In this document: piece by piece, positions 33,301 through 43,199 of the stretch
How positions within the stretch are numbered: the stretch's first letter is position 1
Layout: the number at the start of each line of letters is the position of its first letter
Source: Heliocidaris tuberculata
Taxonomy: Eukaryota; Echinodermata; Echinoidea; Camarodonta; Echinometridae
NCBI GenBank assembly: GCA_025618425.1
Contig: CM046852.1
Span: 4,171,816 to 4,235,815, forward strand
Direction of reading: 5' to 3'
Length of the DNA stretch: 64,000 nt
Position numbers and translations under genes: made by a program
Notes under the pieces: generated by a model
Database searches by the model: none
The model's input: the letters and a program-made list of their open reading frames with translations, nothing else
What the model was told of the DNA's origin: nothing

Positions 33301-36300
33301 AAGGGAAGTGAAACCGTTTCTAGTAACTAAAATCTTTTGTTTGTAAAAAGTCATGATAAGGTCAATGATCAATCAAAGAAATCACACTTTCGAATTGTAA
33401 AGCCTGCTGAATTATAGCATGGATGGTATTCGTTCCCTCTTGAAATGCCGACATGCCGCGGTGCATGCAGCTGAAAATACAATGGCATCTTTTTTTGTTT
33501 ACAAGCGATTGATTCCTTTATTTTTTTAACGCTGCATTTTTCATCAAAATAATACCATGCAGGAAATTTAGAGTGAGGCAACAAATAAGCATTTATACTG
33601 ACGCTAGTGAAGTAAGAGAAATAAGTGAAGATGAGATGACAAAACAGGCACTGAAAATGTATAAGATGTTATGGGGCATCGTCTGCTTAGGAAGGATTGC
33701 TCCCCGGTATGACGTCACATATCTCAGCAGCGTTCAAAGAGCTCTATAGGTGCTATAGCGGGGCTGTGTTATATCATTTTATAATTGATAATAATCATTA
33801 CTTCAAATGTTTCCAAGCATTGAATTTTGATAACCTTGTTCAATCTAAGCTTCACCTATGCAATAATAAAAATTAAATCAATATTCAAAATCAATGAAAT
33901 TCTACTTTAAATGATTTACTGAAAAGACTGATAGCTAAGCAACATTCCCTTTTATATTTCTGCCTTTTCTTCTCAGGTTGGTGCCATACATTCCAAGCGA
34001 ATGCTCGCCTTCCTCAACCATTTCATCATACACACTACCAGGTTCCTCAACAAGTTCTCTTGTGTTTGTGAAACGGTAAGATGTAGGAAGTCTCTTTAGT
34101 CCAAAGTCCCAGTAATTCTACATTTGTATGTCTCATTGGTCTTGTGTTTCACTTGGGTTAGACATTATACCTTTCATGACAGGAATCTGATCACATTTTG
34201 TTCTTCAAATTGGCAACAAAAATATTTTTTTTTTAATACTACATGCTTCTAAAAAATGTAATGTCTTTGAAAACATCAAACATGGTTAGAAACTTTGTCA
34301 AAAAGTTTTAAAAATTGGCAATTTTGATGAAAAAAAAATGATTTCGAACCTCTCAATGTGTTCCAATTTAAGGATTTTAAAGCTTATTCTCTTGTTTAAA
34401 ATTCCTGGCATGAAAGCCAATATGGTCATGCAACAAAAATGGACACATTGTGTGCAGAAATTTTTGCTCTTTCTACTCATACATCTGGTATGTTCTTTAG
34501 GACTCTGAATCAAAAGTTATTGAGCCAAACCACAAAATGTGGTCAATTATCTTGAAAGAGTTAAAATTGGACCTAGCAAAAATATTTTTAAAAATTAGAC
34601 ACACAGGAGCTGTGAGCAATTTGGCTCTGGAAAGCTCCAAATTAGCTCTGGTAAAAAAACAAAAACAAACCCAAACACAATAAAAATTACTGCAAGAAAG
34701 TCAGTCTTTTATAATGCCAAATCCTGAAAGAGCTGCAGTGAATAAAAAATATTTTTTGCACTGAGTTGGACTAATGTCAGGTGGGACCATTGCAATGTTG
34801 GACCAACGAAAGTTACATGTAGCTATCTGGGCAGTTTTAATTTATTTCCATACAGTTGCATCTGCTTGCTGTTGATTCCAAAATATCAATTTGAATCTGC
34901 ATTTTACAACTGCAGTTGTTAATGCCAGGTTGCAAGAGTGGATAGCTAAAGTAAATTACCATTAAAATGATGTGATTAGAATTCATTTTGGAAAAGAAAG
35001 TGATGATCATATTAAGCCTAATGAAAAAGCTAAACAGAAATCATGGTGAGAGAACCTCAAATAAATGGATTCTTAGTGATAGAAATCGAGTATGGTACAC
35101 ATTACATTAGTGGTATTGATTCATGCTCTTGATTTTCTTTTCTTCCCTCAGAAATTATCAGATATCACTACTCGCATACAGAGGTTGGAAACTACAGTCA
35201 ACATATTGGAAGCTAAGGTAATGATAATGATAGATTCATAAAGCACCTAATGTTTATGTTTTCTGTATTATGTAGGCTTTGAACCAAAATGGCAGGTTAT
35301 TATTTTCTGCTAAATTGTACTTTTTCTAAGCACATTGCAGTGAAAAAACGAAGGCTCTCTTCTCGCTGTGCAGGCAGGTTGGTGGTTAGTTGATGGACAG
35401 TTGAAATATTCACTAATTTGCAACTATGCTGTTGACCGTGTCATTTACTCGAATTGTTTTGCTTTGTTGCAGCTTGCGTCCATACCTGGTTTGGAGAATG
35501 TCACTGTGGAGCCTACTCCGCCCCAGCAGCACCTGAGCCATCTAACCTCCCCGCCCTCCCATCATCGGAGCCAGCAGATGGATCGGTAAGCAACCTATGA
35601 TTGTCAGAAATATCCCAAAATCATGTGAAATATGATGTTTGAAAGAGAAGGAAACAAAGCCCTCTTTTATTTTTAGAGCTTCAACAATGTTAATGCATCT
35701 TTGCTGTGTGTTAATATTTTTTTATGCCTGGGATACCCTGAAAAGTAGAGGTGTCGTGGTCTAGTGGATACATCACCGGAGTGTAGATCACATGGTTCGG
35801 GGTTCAAGTCTTGCCGCGGCACTAATGTCCTTTGGCAAGGCATGAATCTACATTGCCACTCTTACCCAGGACAGAATGTGTACCTGTGAGGATGGTTGTT
35901 TTTGCCCTACATTGCCTTACATGCATGCATGTGAACTGTGCAAAATGGTAGGAATGCTCCCTAAGGAGTGGAGATGGTGCACACTTGTGTGCGGTCTTTA
36001 AATCCAATGACCAGGGGTACTTATAAATAACATTGTAAAGTGCATTGAAGTAGTTACATAATGCGCTATATAGATGTCATATATCATTATATTATTAAAA
36101 TATATTCATAATAATATATATATTATATATTATTATAAAAGTGCTTGAACATATGCAGCTACTGAATCATGGAAATCCCCTTTCCAAGACCACACTAACC
36201 TTTTGTGGTGGGGTCCAGAATAACATTTTAGGGGCCTTTGTGTATCAGAATTCTGTTCTTGTTAAATCCTTTTGTTACTATAATATTATTCCCATTAATT

Positions 36301-39300
36301 TTTCTTATTGTTTTTAGGGTATTCCAGCGATTGAGGCTACACCTGAACCAACACCTGTCATGACTGTATCCCAAGATCCAAGATACATGAAATACTTCAA
36401 GATGATCAACATGGTGAGTGTTTGATTGGTGGAGATATCTCTCCTTAGGTGCCTGATCCATCTAGATGGTGATCATGCTGTTCCACAGCTTCCTGTCACT
36501 ATCCTTCTCTATCAGTTTTACCCCTTAGCCCTGCACTCCTCTCTCTTCCATCTATTTCTTTATTTCTTTCTTTCTTTATTTTATTTAAGCACTGGGGCCT
36601 ACTTCAGCCTGAAGACTGTTCTTCCATAGGTCCGTGCATACATAAAAACATATAACAATTTATACACAAAATACAACATATATACATATATATATATACA
36701 GAACAATAATAATGAATAAATTGGTTAAAAGAGAATAGAGAATAATAACAATACATATATATACAATTTAAAACAAAAACAAAAGCAAAACAAAGAAATG
36801 TGTATATATTTTTACACATTAATTTCTCTTGTTTGCATGTACTCATTCGGTTTATGTTTGTAATTCATATGAGATGATTCACCTTTTGAGTTTGTGCTTG
36901 ATTGAGTTCCAACATATAGCAACGAAATAACTGAAACTTTTTTCTTAAAACATGTTCTTAATTTCGGCAATGAAAAAGTGTTAGTTGAGTTTCCGTTATA
37001 GTTCGACCTTTTAAATTCAAATATATTTTACAAGTAATTTGGACAAATGCGATGTTTTTTTCCATCCCAAGTACCTTTCTTCTTTCTGTACTCCTCTCCT
37101 CCACAATCATTTTTATGTCAGTGCCAGATTTCTAAACCTCATTTACATAATAAATGTCCCAAGAATTTGCATTATAATGCATAAAATTGAAGATCCTACC
37201 CAGACAATGTATAATTTGCATAGAGCATATGCTTGATGGGCTTTTACACGATAGTTTTCAAACATGTATCTTAAGTTTAAACTTAAGATGTAAGTTTAAA
37301 TCATTGTTTATTTGTTAATGTTGATTTTGGTTAAAAAACATTGTTCCACTATATAAGTTCATGACCCCATTTTTAATCTTAAAGATAAGTTGAATTCTGT
37401 TCATGAGATTAAATTGTGAAAGAATCTGTTTCAAAGCAATTTGGAAAGGTGATTATATAGCACATAAGAATTGGTATATGCTGTAAGGTTTTGGAATCAC
37501 CAAAATGATAAGAAATTGACTCAATCCTGCTGAGAGTCACATGCACTGCACACAGAAATGTGCATATGGGACTACACACCATTGTTCGGCCCGAACATTT
37601 CAGCTGCTTCTTGTCATATTTTGAATGTGAGGGCATTTGAAGAGTAATCCTTTTCAGGAGACATATCTACTCTGATAATCTTCCAAACTAACGTAAGAAT
37701 GAGAAAGTTCACAAATTATTTTTTACCTTTCCCAGAACTCCACCTTCCCTTTATAGAAGTATAGGCCGGCTTTAAATTTTCTAAATACATGTACTGTATA
37801 AGAATTGTGTAAATTAAAACTGACTATAAGGTTAAAGTGTAAGCTACATGTAGGCGATTGTTTCATTAACATCGATTTAGAGAGTACATTAGTGCTGGTA
37901 TCGACACGCCTGATGTCGCCACTATGGCGACAAAAGTACTGGTTTTGGACTTTGCCGACATGTCGACACGCATGCTCCGATTGCGACATAAAATGGGTCT
38001 TATATAATTACATGTACCTCGCCGTGGCGTCGTGCGCGCGTACGTGATTTGTTTCACATACGCATTAGCAGCGCGCGCGCGCGACACGATCGCTGCGTAT
38101 CTAGCTGCGACCGGTATACATTACGTACATGTACATGCCTAGATATGCGACACTAGCTGACTCGCACCGCATGACTTTCATTAATGCTTGATAAATTGGA
38201 TCATACAAAACAAATTTTGGGGCAAATAGTTGACAGTGTGCATCTTTGAGAACTGTAAGTGAGTATGACTGCGAGTGTGAGCCCGTGAGGACATAGTGCA
38301 TGTATTCCATGTAAAGCTCTTGTGAATTTGTGTCGGGTAACTCTGGTTTAATAGTGTACGGTCACTACGGGAGCGACCCGAGTTTAGACTTGTTTGACTC
38401 ATGTCCAGATGTCGACACATGTCGACATCGGCGTTAATTTTATCGCGACACGGCGACATAGATTTTCCATGCCGATACCAGCACTAGAGTACATGCATAT
38501 TTATCAGGATAATTATAGCAGGAACAGTTATTGTTCATGGCATTCCTTGTTGCCTGTCATGTTTGCTCAAAATACTTTCTCCATTCTCTGATTCAGGGTG
38601 TGCCTGTAGATGCTCTGAAGCAGAGGTTACTAATGGATGGCTTAGATCCTGCTTATCTAGAGTACGTTTCCATCTTTGTGTCGACCAATCACCGATTATG
38701 TAACGTATTTGATCTTCCCCCTCCAACAAGCGTAGTTACTATTGAAAGTTTATCCCATGCGGGGATGATGAGCTCAGCTCCTAACATTTCAATCCTATGT
38801 CTGGCCAGGTAACACGATACCTCAGGAATCGGATCAGAGGGATGCATTGTTCAAAAGTTTGAAGGGAGGTATTGATAGGGTGCCCAGATATTCAATACCT
38901 GGTTGTCTTCTGATCTGTAGAGAATAGTCATTATGCCATCTTGTTATGGAATAAACACGCATACTTTGTGGACAAATGTTGCTTGTGAATAAACTAGAAA
39001 GTTTGTCAGATTTTTTTCTGCTATTCCCATTATTAGCTTGATTTTTTTTTCTTCTAATGATAACGATGTGAGAAACATAAGAAAACATTAAAACATTTGA
39101 AAAAATATGAAGTAAATGAAGTTAACTAATCTGAAATTAAGTAAATAAAAAAAAAGAAAAAAAGAAGGGGAGTCTTATTTAACATACATGTATTTAAGAA
39201 AATCTGGAAAGTGTAACCTTCATTAACAACCCAAAAGAAAAAAAAAATGCACTTGTAGCAAAAACGCACTTTTTATTGCATTTTCCTTTCAAGATCGTGA

Positions 39301-39490
39301 AGGATAGCCCATTTTTAAGTTCAAATAATTCATCTCTAAAATGTAAATGAAAACTCAACTCTTCATACGTTTATGTTCATTTGATTGCAGCAAACCCAAC
39401 GCCCCTGCTCCGCCTGTTGCCCAAGATTCCGACTCAGATGACTTCAGCAGTCAGGACAACAGCTCTGATGATGATGATTTCAGTGATTAG
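30101..39490 (+). CDS. WASHC3: WASH complex subunit 3 (CCDC53), seven coding exons
   Basis: Exons at 30101-30151, 33977-34075, 35152-35217, 35473-35585, 36318-36413, 38597-38661 and 39391-39490 encode about 197 residues (human about 194). The product matches WASHC3: MDADGLPLVGPGVDLTK start, AFLNHFIIHTTRFLNKF helix, a coiled-coil in exon 3 (RIQRLETTVNILEAKLASIPGL), proline-rich linker, DPRYMKYFKMINMGVP motif, and an acidic C-terminus ending DDFSD. In the pentameric WASH complex (WASH1, FAM21, SWIP, strumpellin, WASHC3), the protein supports Arp2/3-driven actin assembly on endosomes. One oddity: exon 4 ends in phase 2 at its only good donor while exon 5 must start in phase 0, so a small exon or an indel is missing between them. 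All other junctions are in phase. It is transcribed divergently from the cryptochrome. Confidence 0.92.
30326..30760. mobile_element. Nested palindromic element
   Basis: TGCAGAATACCCTGCAC (~30332) is repeated inverted as GTGCAGGGTATTCTGCA (~30414) around a (TA)n core. A second larger hairpin follows: GGCGCTAAT...GCTAATGCACTTTC...CCCGCATC and CATTATTTGGAAC-type arms around a centre near 30595, closing with GATGCGGGCTGG...GAAAGTGCATTAGCGCC. Lies in WASHC3 intron 1. Confidence 0.75.
30768..30935 (+). mobile_element. SINE with 7SL-RNA-like head
   Basis: GGGCGCTGTGGCGTGCGCC followed by TGTAATCCAGCTA closely resembles the 5' domain of metazoan SRP (7SL) RNA. Downstream CCCAGGTTCGAGACTGAG and TATCGGATGGTGACG keep 7SL/Alu-like spacing, and a B-box-like GGTTCGAGACT is present. 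It ends near TGTAAAAACCC. Not a full SRP RNA. It is read as a 7SL-derived SINE or pseudogene in WASHC3 intron 1; the assignment rests on by-eye similarity. Confidence 0.6.
30936..32640. other. WASHC3 intron 1, no gene; inverted pair near 32,050/32,480
   Basis: G-rich run at ~31346-31368. CACTCAAAATCGGCATTTG at 32070-32088 is echoed inverted at ~32460 (GCCGATTTTGAGTG), and AGCACCACTGCAC at 32041 by GTACAGTGGTG at ~32492, suggesting a decayed foldback element of roughly 470 bp. Overlapping ~110-codon ORFs at 31765-32120 look like chance. Confidence 0.5.
32663..32884. mobile_element. hAT-type MITE with 8-bp duplication
   Basis: Ends CAGTGGCGGATCCAGG and CCTGGATCCGCCACTG, an exact 16-bp inverted repeat, flanked by ATATGCCT on both sides (32655-32662, 32885-32892). 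Inside, TTTTCTGACAAGCA and GGTCCTCAGCATTTTTGGG are each present twice. Confidence 0.94.
32970..33912. mobile_element. Foldback element, ~940 bp
   Basis: Starts CTTTAAAGTAGATATTCAAAG and ends with the complement (TTCTACTTTAAAT). Inner arms share GACGTCACAT...CAATCCT(G/T)CCTAAGCAGACGA (33169 region) with its complement (33676-33718). TTAA lies at both ends. Non-coding. Confidence 0.7.
33977..34075 (+). CDS. WASHC3: WASHC3 coding exon 2
   Basis: 99 nt, acceptor TTCTCAG|GTT and donor ACG|GTAAGA. It encodes VGAIHSKRMLAFLNHFIIHTTRFLNKFSCVCET, the conserved N-terminal helical segment. It lies about 65 bp downstream of a ~940-bp foldback element. Confidence 0.94.
34165..34566 (-). mobile_element. 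TTAA MITE, copy 5
   Basis: TTATACCTTTCATGACAGG ... TCTTGAAAGAGTTAA in reverse orientation. In WASHC3 intron 2, about 90 bp after exon 2. Confidence 0.82.
34567..35151. other. WASHC3 intron 2 remainder
   Basis: No gene or repeat family recognised. Confidence 0.4.
35152..35217 (+). CDS. WASHC3: WASHC3 coding exon 3 (coiled coil)
   Basis: 66 nt with CCTCAG acceptor and AAG|GTAATG donor. It encodes KLSDITTRIQRLETTVNILEAK, a heptad-patterned helix matching the CCDC53 coiled coil. Confidence 0.94.
35473..35585 (+). CDS. WASHC3: WASHC3 coding exon 4 (proline/histidine-rich linker)
   Basis: Acceptor TTGCAG|CTT. It encodes LASIPGLENVTVEPTPPQQHLSHLTSPPSHHRSQQMD. The SIPGL(E/D)(N/D)VTVE core is conserved and the rest is low-complexity linker. 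The only convincing donor (CG|GTAAGC) leaves phase 2, which does not match exon 5. The 5' border is solid; the 3' border or its neighbour is uncertain. Confidence 0.85.
35746..36100 (+). mobile_element. tRNA-derived SINE, copy 1
   Basis: GGTGTCGTGGTCTAGTGGAT (A-box-like), ACATGGTTCGGGGTTCAAGTC (B-box-like), GCCGCGGCACTAATGTCC, TTTGGCAAGG, then a body ending TGCGCTATATAGATGTC and an AT-rich tail. Inserted in WASHC3 intron 4, the intron with the phase problem. Confidence 0.85.
36318..36413 (+). CDS. WASHC3: WASHC3 coding exon 5
   Basis: 96 nt, acceptor TTTTTAG|GGT and donor ATG|GTGAGT. It encodes GIPAIEATPEPTPVMTVSQDPRYMKYFKMINM in a frame starting exactly at the acceptor. The DPRYxxYxKM motif is diagnostic of WASHC3. 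In the frame expected from exon 4 it would hit a stop. Confidence 0.92.
36556..36850 (-). mobile_element. Probable LINE/SINE 3' tail (minus strand)
   Basis: Begins TTTATTTTATTTAAGCACTG and contains CAGCCTGAAGACTG with (TA)n. The layout resembles minus-strand retroelement ends such as those at 45290 and 45778. No coding part. Confidence 0.35.
37379..37746 (+). mobile_element. Dispersed repeat R390, copy 2
   Basis: Same blocks as 13304-13697, from AAAGATAAGTTGAATTCTG to TTTTACCTTTCCCAGAACTC, but without the TACATG insertions of copy 1. In WASHC3 intron 5. Confidence 0.82.
37890..38486. mobile_element. TIR element with perfect 8-bp duplication
   Basis: Ends TAGTGCTGGTATCG and CGATACCAGCACTA (14-bp inverted repeat), flanked by GAGTACAT on both sides (37882-37889, 38487-38494). 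CG-rich interior with a (GC)n run at ~38071-38082 and repeated ATGTCGACA-type words near both ends. hAT-like by duplication length. In WASHC3 intron 5, ending ~110 bp before exon 6. Confidence 0.92.
38597..38661 (+). CDS. WASHC3: WASHC3 coding exon 6
   Basis: 65 nt, acceptor ATTCAG|GGT and donor CTAGA|GTACGT. It encodes GVPVDALKQRLLMDGLDPAYL, the conserved helix following DPRY. It ends in phase 2, matching exon 7. Confidence 0.93.
38662..39390. other. WASHC3 intron 6
   Basis: AT-rich, no repeat family recognised. The extension of exon 6 past its donor stays open for ~50 codons but has no family similarity. Confidence 0.5.
39391..39490 (+). CDS. WASHC3: WASHC3 coding exon 7 and stop
   Basis: Acceptor GATTGCAG|C. 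It encodes DKPNAPAPPVAQDSDSDDFSSQ followed by an acidic tail ending DDFSD and a TAG stop at 39488-39490. The acidic serine-rich C-terminus is typical of the family (human ends SSFSD). A GA-rich repeat starts immediately after the stop. Confidence 0.93.
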
Positions 39491-39604
39491 ACAGAGAGAG
39501 ATGGAAGGAGAGGGAGAGAGATGGAAGGAGAGGGAGAGAGATGGAAGGATAGGGAGAGAGATAGAGGCAGAAACAGAAAGAAATGGAGAGAAAAAGAGCA
39601 AATA
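39491..39604. repeat. GA-rich minisatellite in WASHC3 3' UTR
   Basis: Three units of GAGATGGAAGGAGAGGGAGA-type sequence begin directly after the stop codon. Confidence 0.85.
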
Positions 39605-39740
39605 ATTTTCACCTCTGGACAAGATGATGTAGCAGTTCTATGCGTCATTAATCTGTTGGATACAATTTGATTTTGATATAACTGCCTGTGTTATCGTGGG
39701 CTCAGTATTTAACTGGTTAAAGATGGTGGAGGGTGGGTGT

Positions 39741-40313
39741 TTAAAGGAGAATGAAACCCCCCAAATAAATGCATTTTAAAAGAAGCATATCAGTGAAAGG
39801 TTGAGGAAAAACAGACAACTAATAAAAAAGTTATGAATATTTGAAATTCTAAAATCGCTAAATGAATAGAGATCTGAAATTGGCAATGTCCTCATTATGC
39901 TAATAAGATGCTGTGATGTAAATGTGCTATACTTTCCAATTACAAATAATGTAATTATCCACTTTCCTTGAATATATCTCAGAAAATTTGATTCTGTATT
40001 ATAGGTGGTGTTCATAAATTTATTCCTCACAATATTTCAAGTGCGATGTTGATAATTCAATTTTCTTTGTTTAAAAGTTGAAATCTGATAATTTTCTTAT
40101 TTGTTGCTTATAAAGAGAGAGCACAAACACGTCCTAGCATCTCATTAGCATAATGGGTATGTTGCCAATTTCATTTAGCGATTTTAGGTTTTTAAAATCT
40201 TCATAACTTTTTTATTCTTTATCCATTTTTCCTCAAACTTTCAGTGATATGCTTCTAAGATTTTTCTGCTTCTGTTAAAGTGCATACAAGTTTGGGGTTT
40301 CATTCTCCTTTAA
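39741..40313. mobile_element. Long hairpin element, copy B (divergent subfamily)
   Basis: TTAAAGGAGAATGAAACCCC ... GGGGTTTCATTCTCCTTTAA. The arms pair through most of their length (for example GAAATTGGCAA...CATTATGCTAAT against ATTAGCATAATG...TTGCCAATTTC), but the interior differs from copies A and C. Lies ~250 bp after the WASHC3 stop, possibly inside its 3' UTR. Confidence 0.8.
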
Positions 40314-40585
40314 GTGGGATTTGATGCAGTTTGGATACCAAGCTTGCCATAGGAATACTAATCCCAATCAATCTCCCCTTTGTGACAACATCTGGGTCTT
40401 ATGCAATGTGTACAGTTATGTTTAGAAAACTTCTGACACATCGCTCCACGAGCAACAGATGTGATTATTGCAGAACAACCTCCTACCCTTGCCTTCTGTA
40501 AGCTGATTGGTCTTTCAAGCCACCTTGCATAGAGTTGGCTGATAATTAGATGATGCATGCAAGAATCTCGTACCAGTACATACCT

Positions 40586-40905
40586 GGGGGGTGTTTCATA
40601 AAGCTGTTCGTAAAGTTACGCATGACTTTACGAATGACTTGAATATGACAAGCCAAATGGGATGCTCAGTCATCTTTAACCACATCAACTAAAGTTGAAC
40701 TGTGCAAATGTAGATTAACATTCTCATTATAACAAACATTTTTAATGTAAAGTATATTTTTTGCCATGATTTAATTGAGGTTATTGAAAATACAGTCACA
40801 CTTAAAACATCAGGAAAAACCTTGGGTTTCCTATCTGCCACTTCATATTCAAGTCGTTTGTAAAGTCATGCGTAACTTTACGAACAGCTTTATGAAACAC
40901 CCCCC
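40586..40905. mobile_element. TIR MITE, 320 bp
   Basis: GGGGGGTGTTTCATAAAGCT, then GTTCGTAAAGTTACGCATGA, is mirrored at the right end (TCATGCGTAACTTTACGAAC, then AGCTTTATGAAACACCCCCC). Inverted repeat about 45 bp with a unique centre. No clear target duplication. Confidence 0.88.
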
Positions 40906-41053
40906 TGCTCTCCACATTAGAGAGACAACACCGTTATGGTTGTCCTGTGTCGTGTCTCCTCTCACAAGTTGTTGCGTTAACCCAATGCCTACTGGAAACG
41001 GATGGTTCCTGTATTAAGCCTATGGGAATGAGAAAATTGAGTAGTCAACAGGT

Positions 41054-41644
41054 TTAAAGGAGAATGAATCCCTGGGGAAAATCAATTTTAATGAAAAGAG
41101 AGGATAGAGAGAAGCAGTTTTTAAACAGTTCCATCAAAATCGGTTACAAAATGAGAAAGTTATGAAAGTTTGAAAAGTCTCAATTTACTTTCTATGGCAA
41201 TCCTCAAATTGGCAATGTTGCTTCAAAATGGCAGGTTTAGTAGTACAACTCTCAATATGTTTTGTACACAAAACTTCATATTTTTTCCATTATCTCTAAA
41301 GATGCTGCTTGTCTTTTTGTGAACTCAACATATGTTGTGTCAAATACATTTTCCCATGATATATCTTGAGCTAAGAAGGAGACAAGATGCACCTTGAGAA
41401 ATAATGGGGAAAATATGGAATTTTGTTTACAAAACATATATGGAGAGTTGTACTACTAAACCTGTCACTTTGAAGCAACATTGCCAATTTGAGGATCGCC
41501 ATAGAAAGTAAATTGAGACTTTTCAAACTTTCATAACTTTCTCATTTCGTAACCGATTTTGATGGAACTTTTTTTCAAATTGTTTCTCTCTATCCTTTCT
41601 TTAAATTAAAATTGATATTTCCCCAGGGTTTCATTCTCCTTTAA
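41054..41644. mobile_element. Long hairpin element, copy C
   Basis: TTAAAGGAGAATGAATCCC ... GGGTTTCATTCTCCTTTAA, same arms as copy A. Flanked on both sides by a ~40-bp near-identical segment (AAGCCTATGG-AATGAGAAAA, then TTGAG-TGTCAACAGG). Confidence 0.85.
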
Positions 41645-41684
41645 GCCTATGGAATGAGAAAATTGAGTTGTCAACAGGTTTAAG

Positions 41685-42340
41685 AAATTTGAGAGCTTTA
41701 TAAAGATAGTTGGAAGTGACCCTCAATGTGCTCAAACCCTCTTCATATTGAACCAATACTACCTACACTTATCTCACCAAACAGAGTGACAGAATATCCT
41801 GTCTGTACATTGTTTTTTTCTCTAGTTTGTTGTATTTTGGCTTAAATATATATATCACTTTGGCCTTCTGAATGTAAAGGTCGGCTACCTTTAATAGACA
41901 ACTGATCAATTTCACTTGAACCGACTCTCGTGTTATTTCTGATGCCAAGGCCATTTTCATGTTTACACTTTTCCAGCAAACAATTGTGAGGGGTAGTAAT
42001 AGAAAGTAGGAAATCAAAAAGGAAATAGCGACAGGAAACTTGGCAATTTATTTCATCTGATCTGATCAATAAAACAAAAATTATAGAAATGAGGGTAGCA
42101 TGCCGACAGCTACTCAATTAAATGAACAATCCTCTCTCTGGAATCGTAGTGATGTAATGAATGAAATGGAATTACTTGTGAGTTCTGTTTGATCAATTAT
42201 TGTTAAAGGGATTTAGCAATACTGTAAGCTATCACATTTAGAGTATTGATACCTCTCCCCCCCAAAAAAAAAAAAAAAAAAATTGCAGCTAAATGCCACA
42301 ATTTTAAATGGTTGTTAGATTGTGTTTGTTTTCTTATGAG
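41685..42340. other. Intergenic, no gene recognised
   Basis: Non-coding; an A run at ~42264-42282. Confidence 0.4.
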
Positions 42341-42682
42341 TTAACCCTTTCAAGACACTTGACCACATTTTGTGGTTTGTCCCATGAGTTCTGCACACAC
42401 TGTGTCCATTTTTTGTTTCATGACCATATTGCATTTTATGCCAGGAATTTTAAAGGGCAGAATAAGCTTTAAAATCCTTAAATTGGCAACACATTGAGAT
42501 GTTCAAAATTGGCAATATTCTCAACTTTTCTCAAAATCCCTAACCATGTATATTGTTTTCAAAGAGATTACACCTTATTAGAACCATGTACTGTAGCACT
42601 ACAAGAAAAATATCGTTTCCAATTTGAAGAACAAAATGTGATCAATTTAGCACTTAAATAATTCCTATCCTGGAAGGATTAA
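42341..42682 (+). mobile_element. TTAA MITE, copy 6 (internally shortened)
   Basis: TTAACCCTTTCAAGACAC ... CTATCCTGGAAGGATTAA. Lacks ~60 bp of the body near the left end compared with copy 1. Confidence 0.85.
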
Positions 42683-43142
42683 CCATAATTAACATCATAT
42701 ACTTTAATTTTTTTTAATTATGTATTCCTGCATTCAGGGAAATCTTCATACAGTTTTATTTCAAGCATATCATTTTTTTAATACAAGTTTTCTGTATTCA
42801 ACAGATGAACAGAATGTCAGTGCATTTTCTTATCACATGTAGTTTGACACTTAACTCGTGACAGCCCACATACCCAAGACGAAAACTAAAATTTATTAGT
42901 TTACATTATTTAGGGCAACAAGTGAATCAAGAAGACAAACGCCCAATGAAATATGTGTTAATATTTTTTTTTAAAGAGAGGAAATGTCGTAATGACAGTA
43001 AGTTCATACTGTATTTCCTATTTCCTCTTGGCTGACACTCCTAACAATACATGTCTATGTTATAAACAGACCAATCATGACGTTTTCCCTTTTTGCAATA
43101 ATTGAGCAAACAGGTTTATTCGCTGATTGTCTTTCTATGTTG

Positions 43143-43199
43143 TCTGTTGAGAACCAGAAGGAAGTTAAATTGTATGTATTAACATCCTTCTAGCTCTGA
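43143..43199. mobile_element. Short palindromic element, copy d
   Basis: CTGTTGAGAACCAGAAGGAAG faces CATCCTTCTAGCTCTGAA; same family as 20433-20508. Confidence 0.7.
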
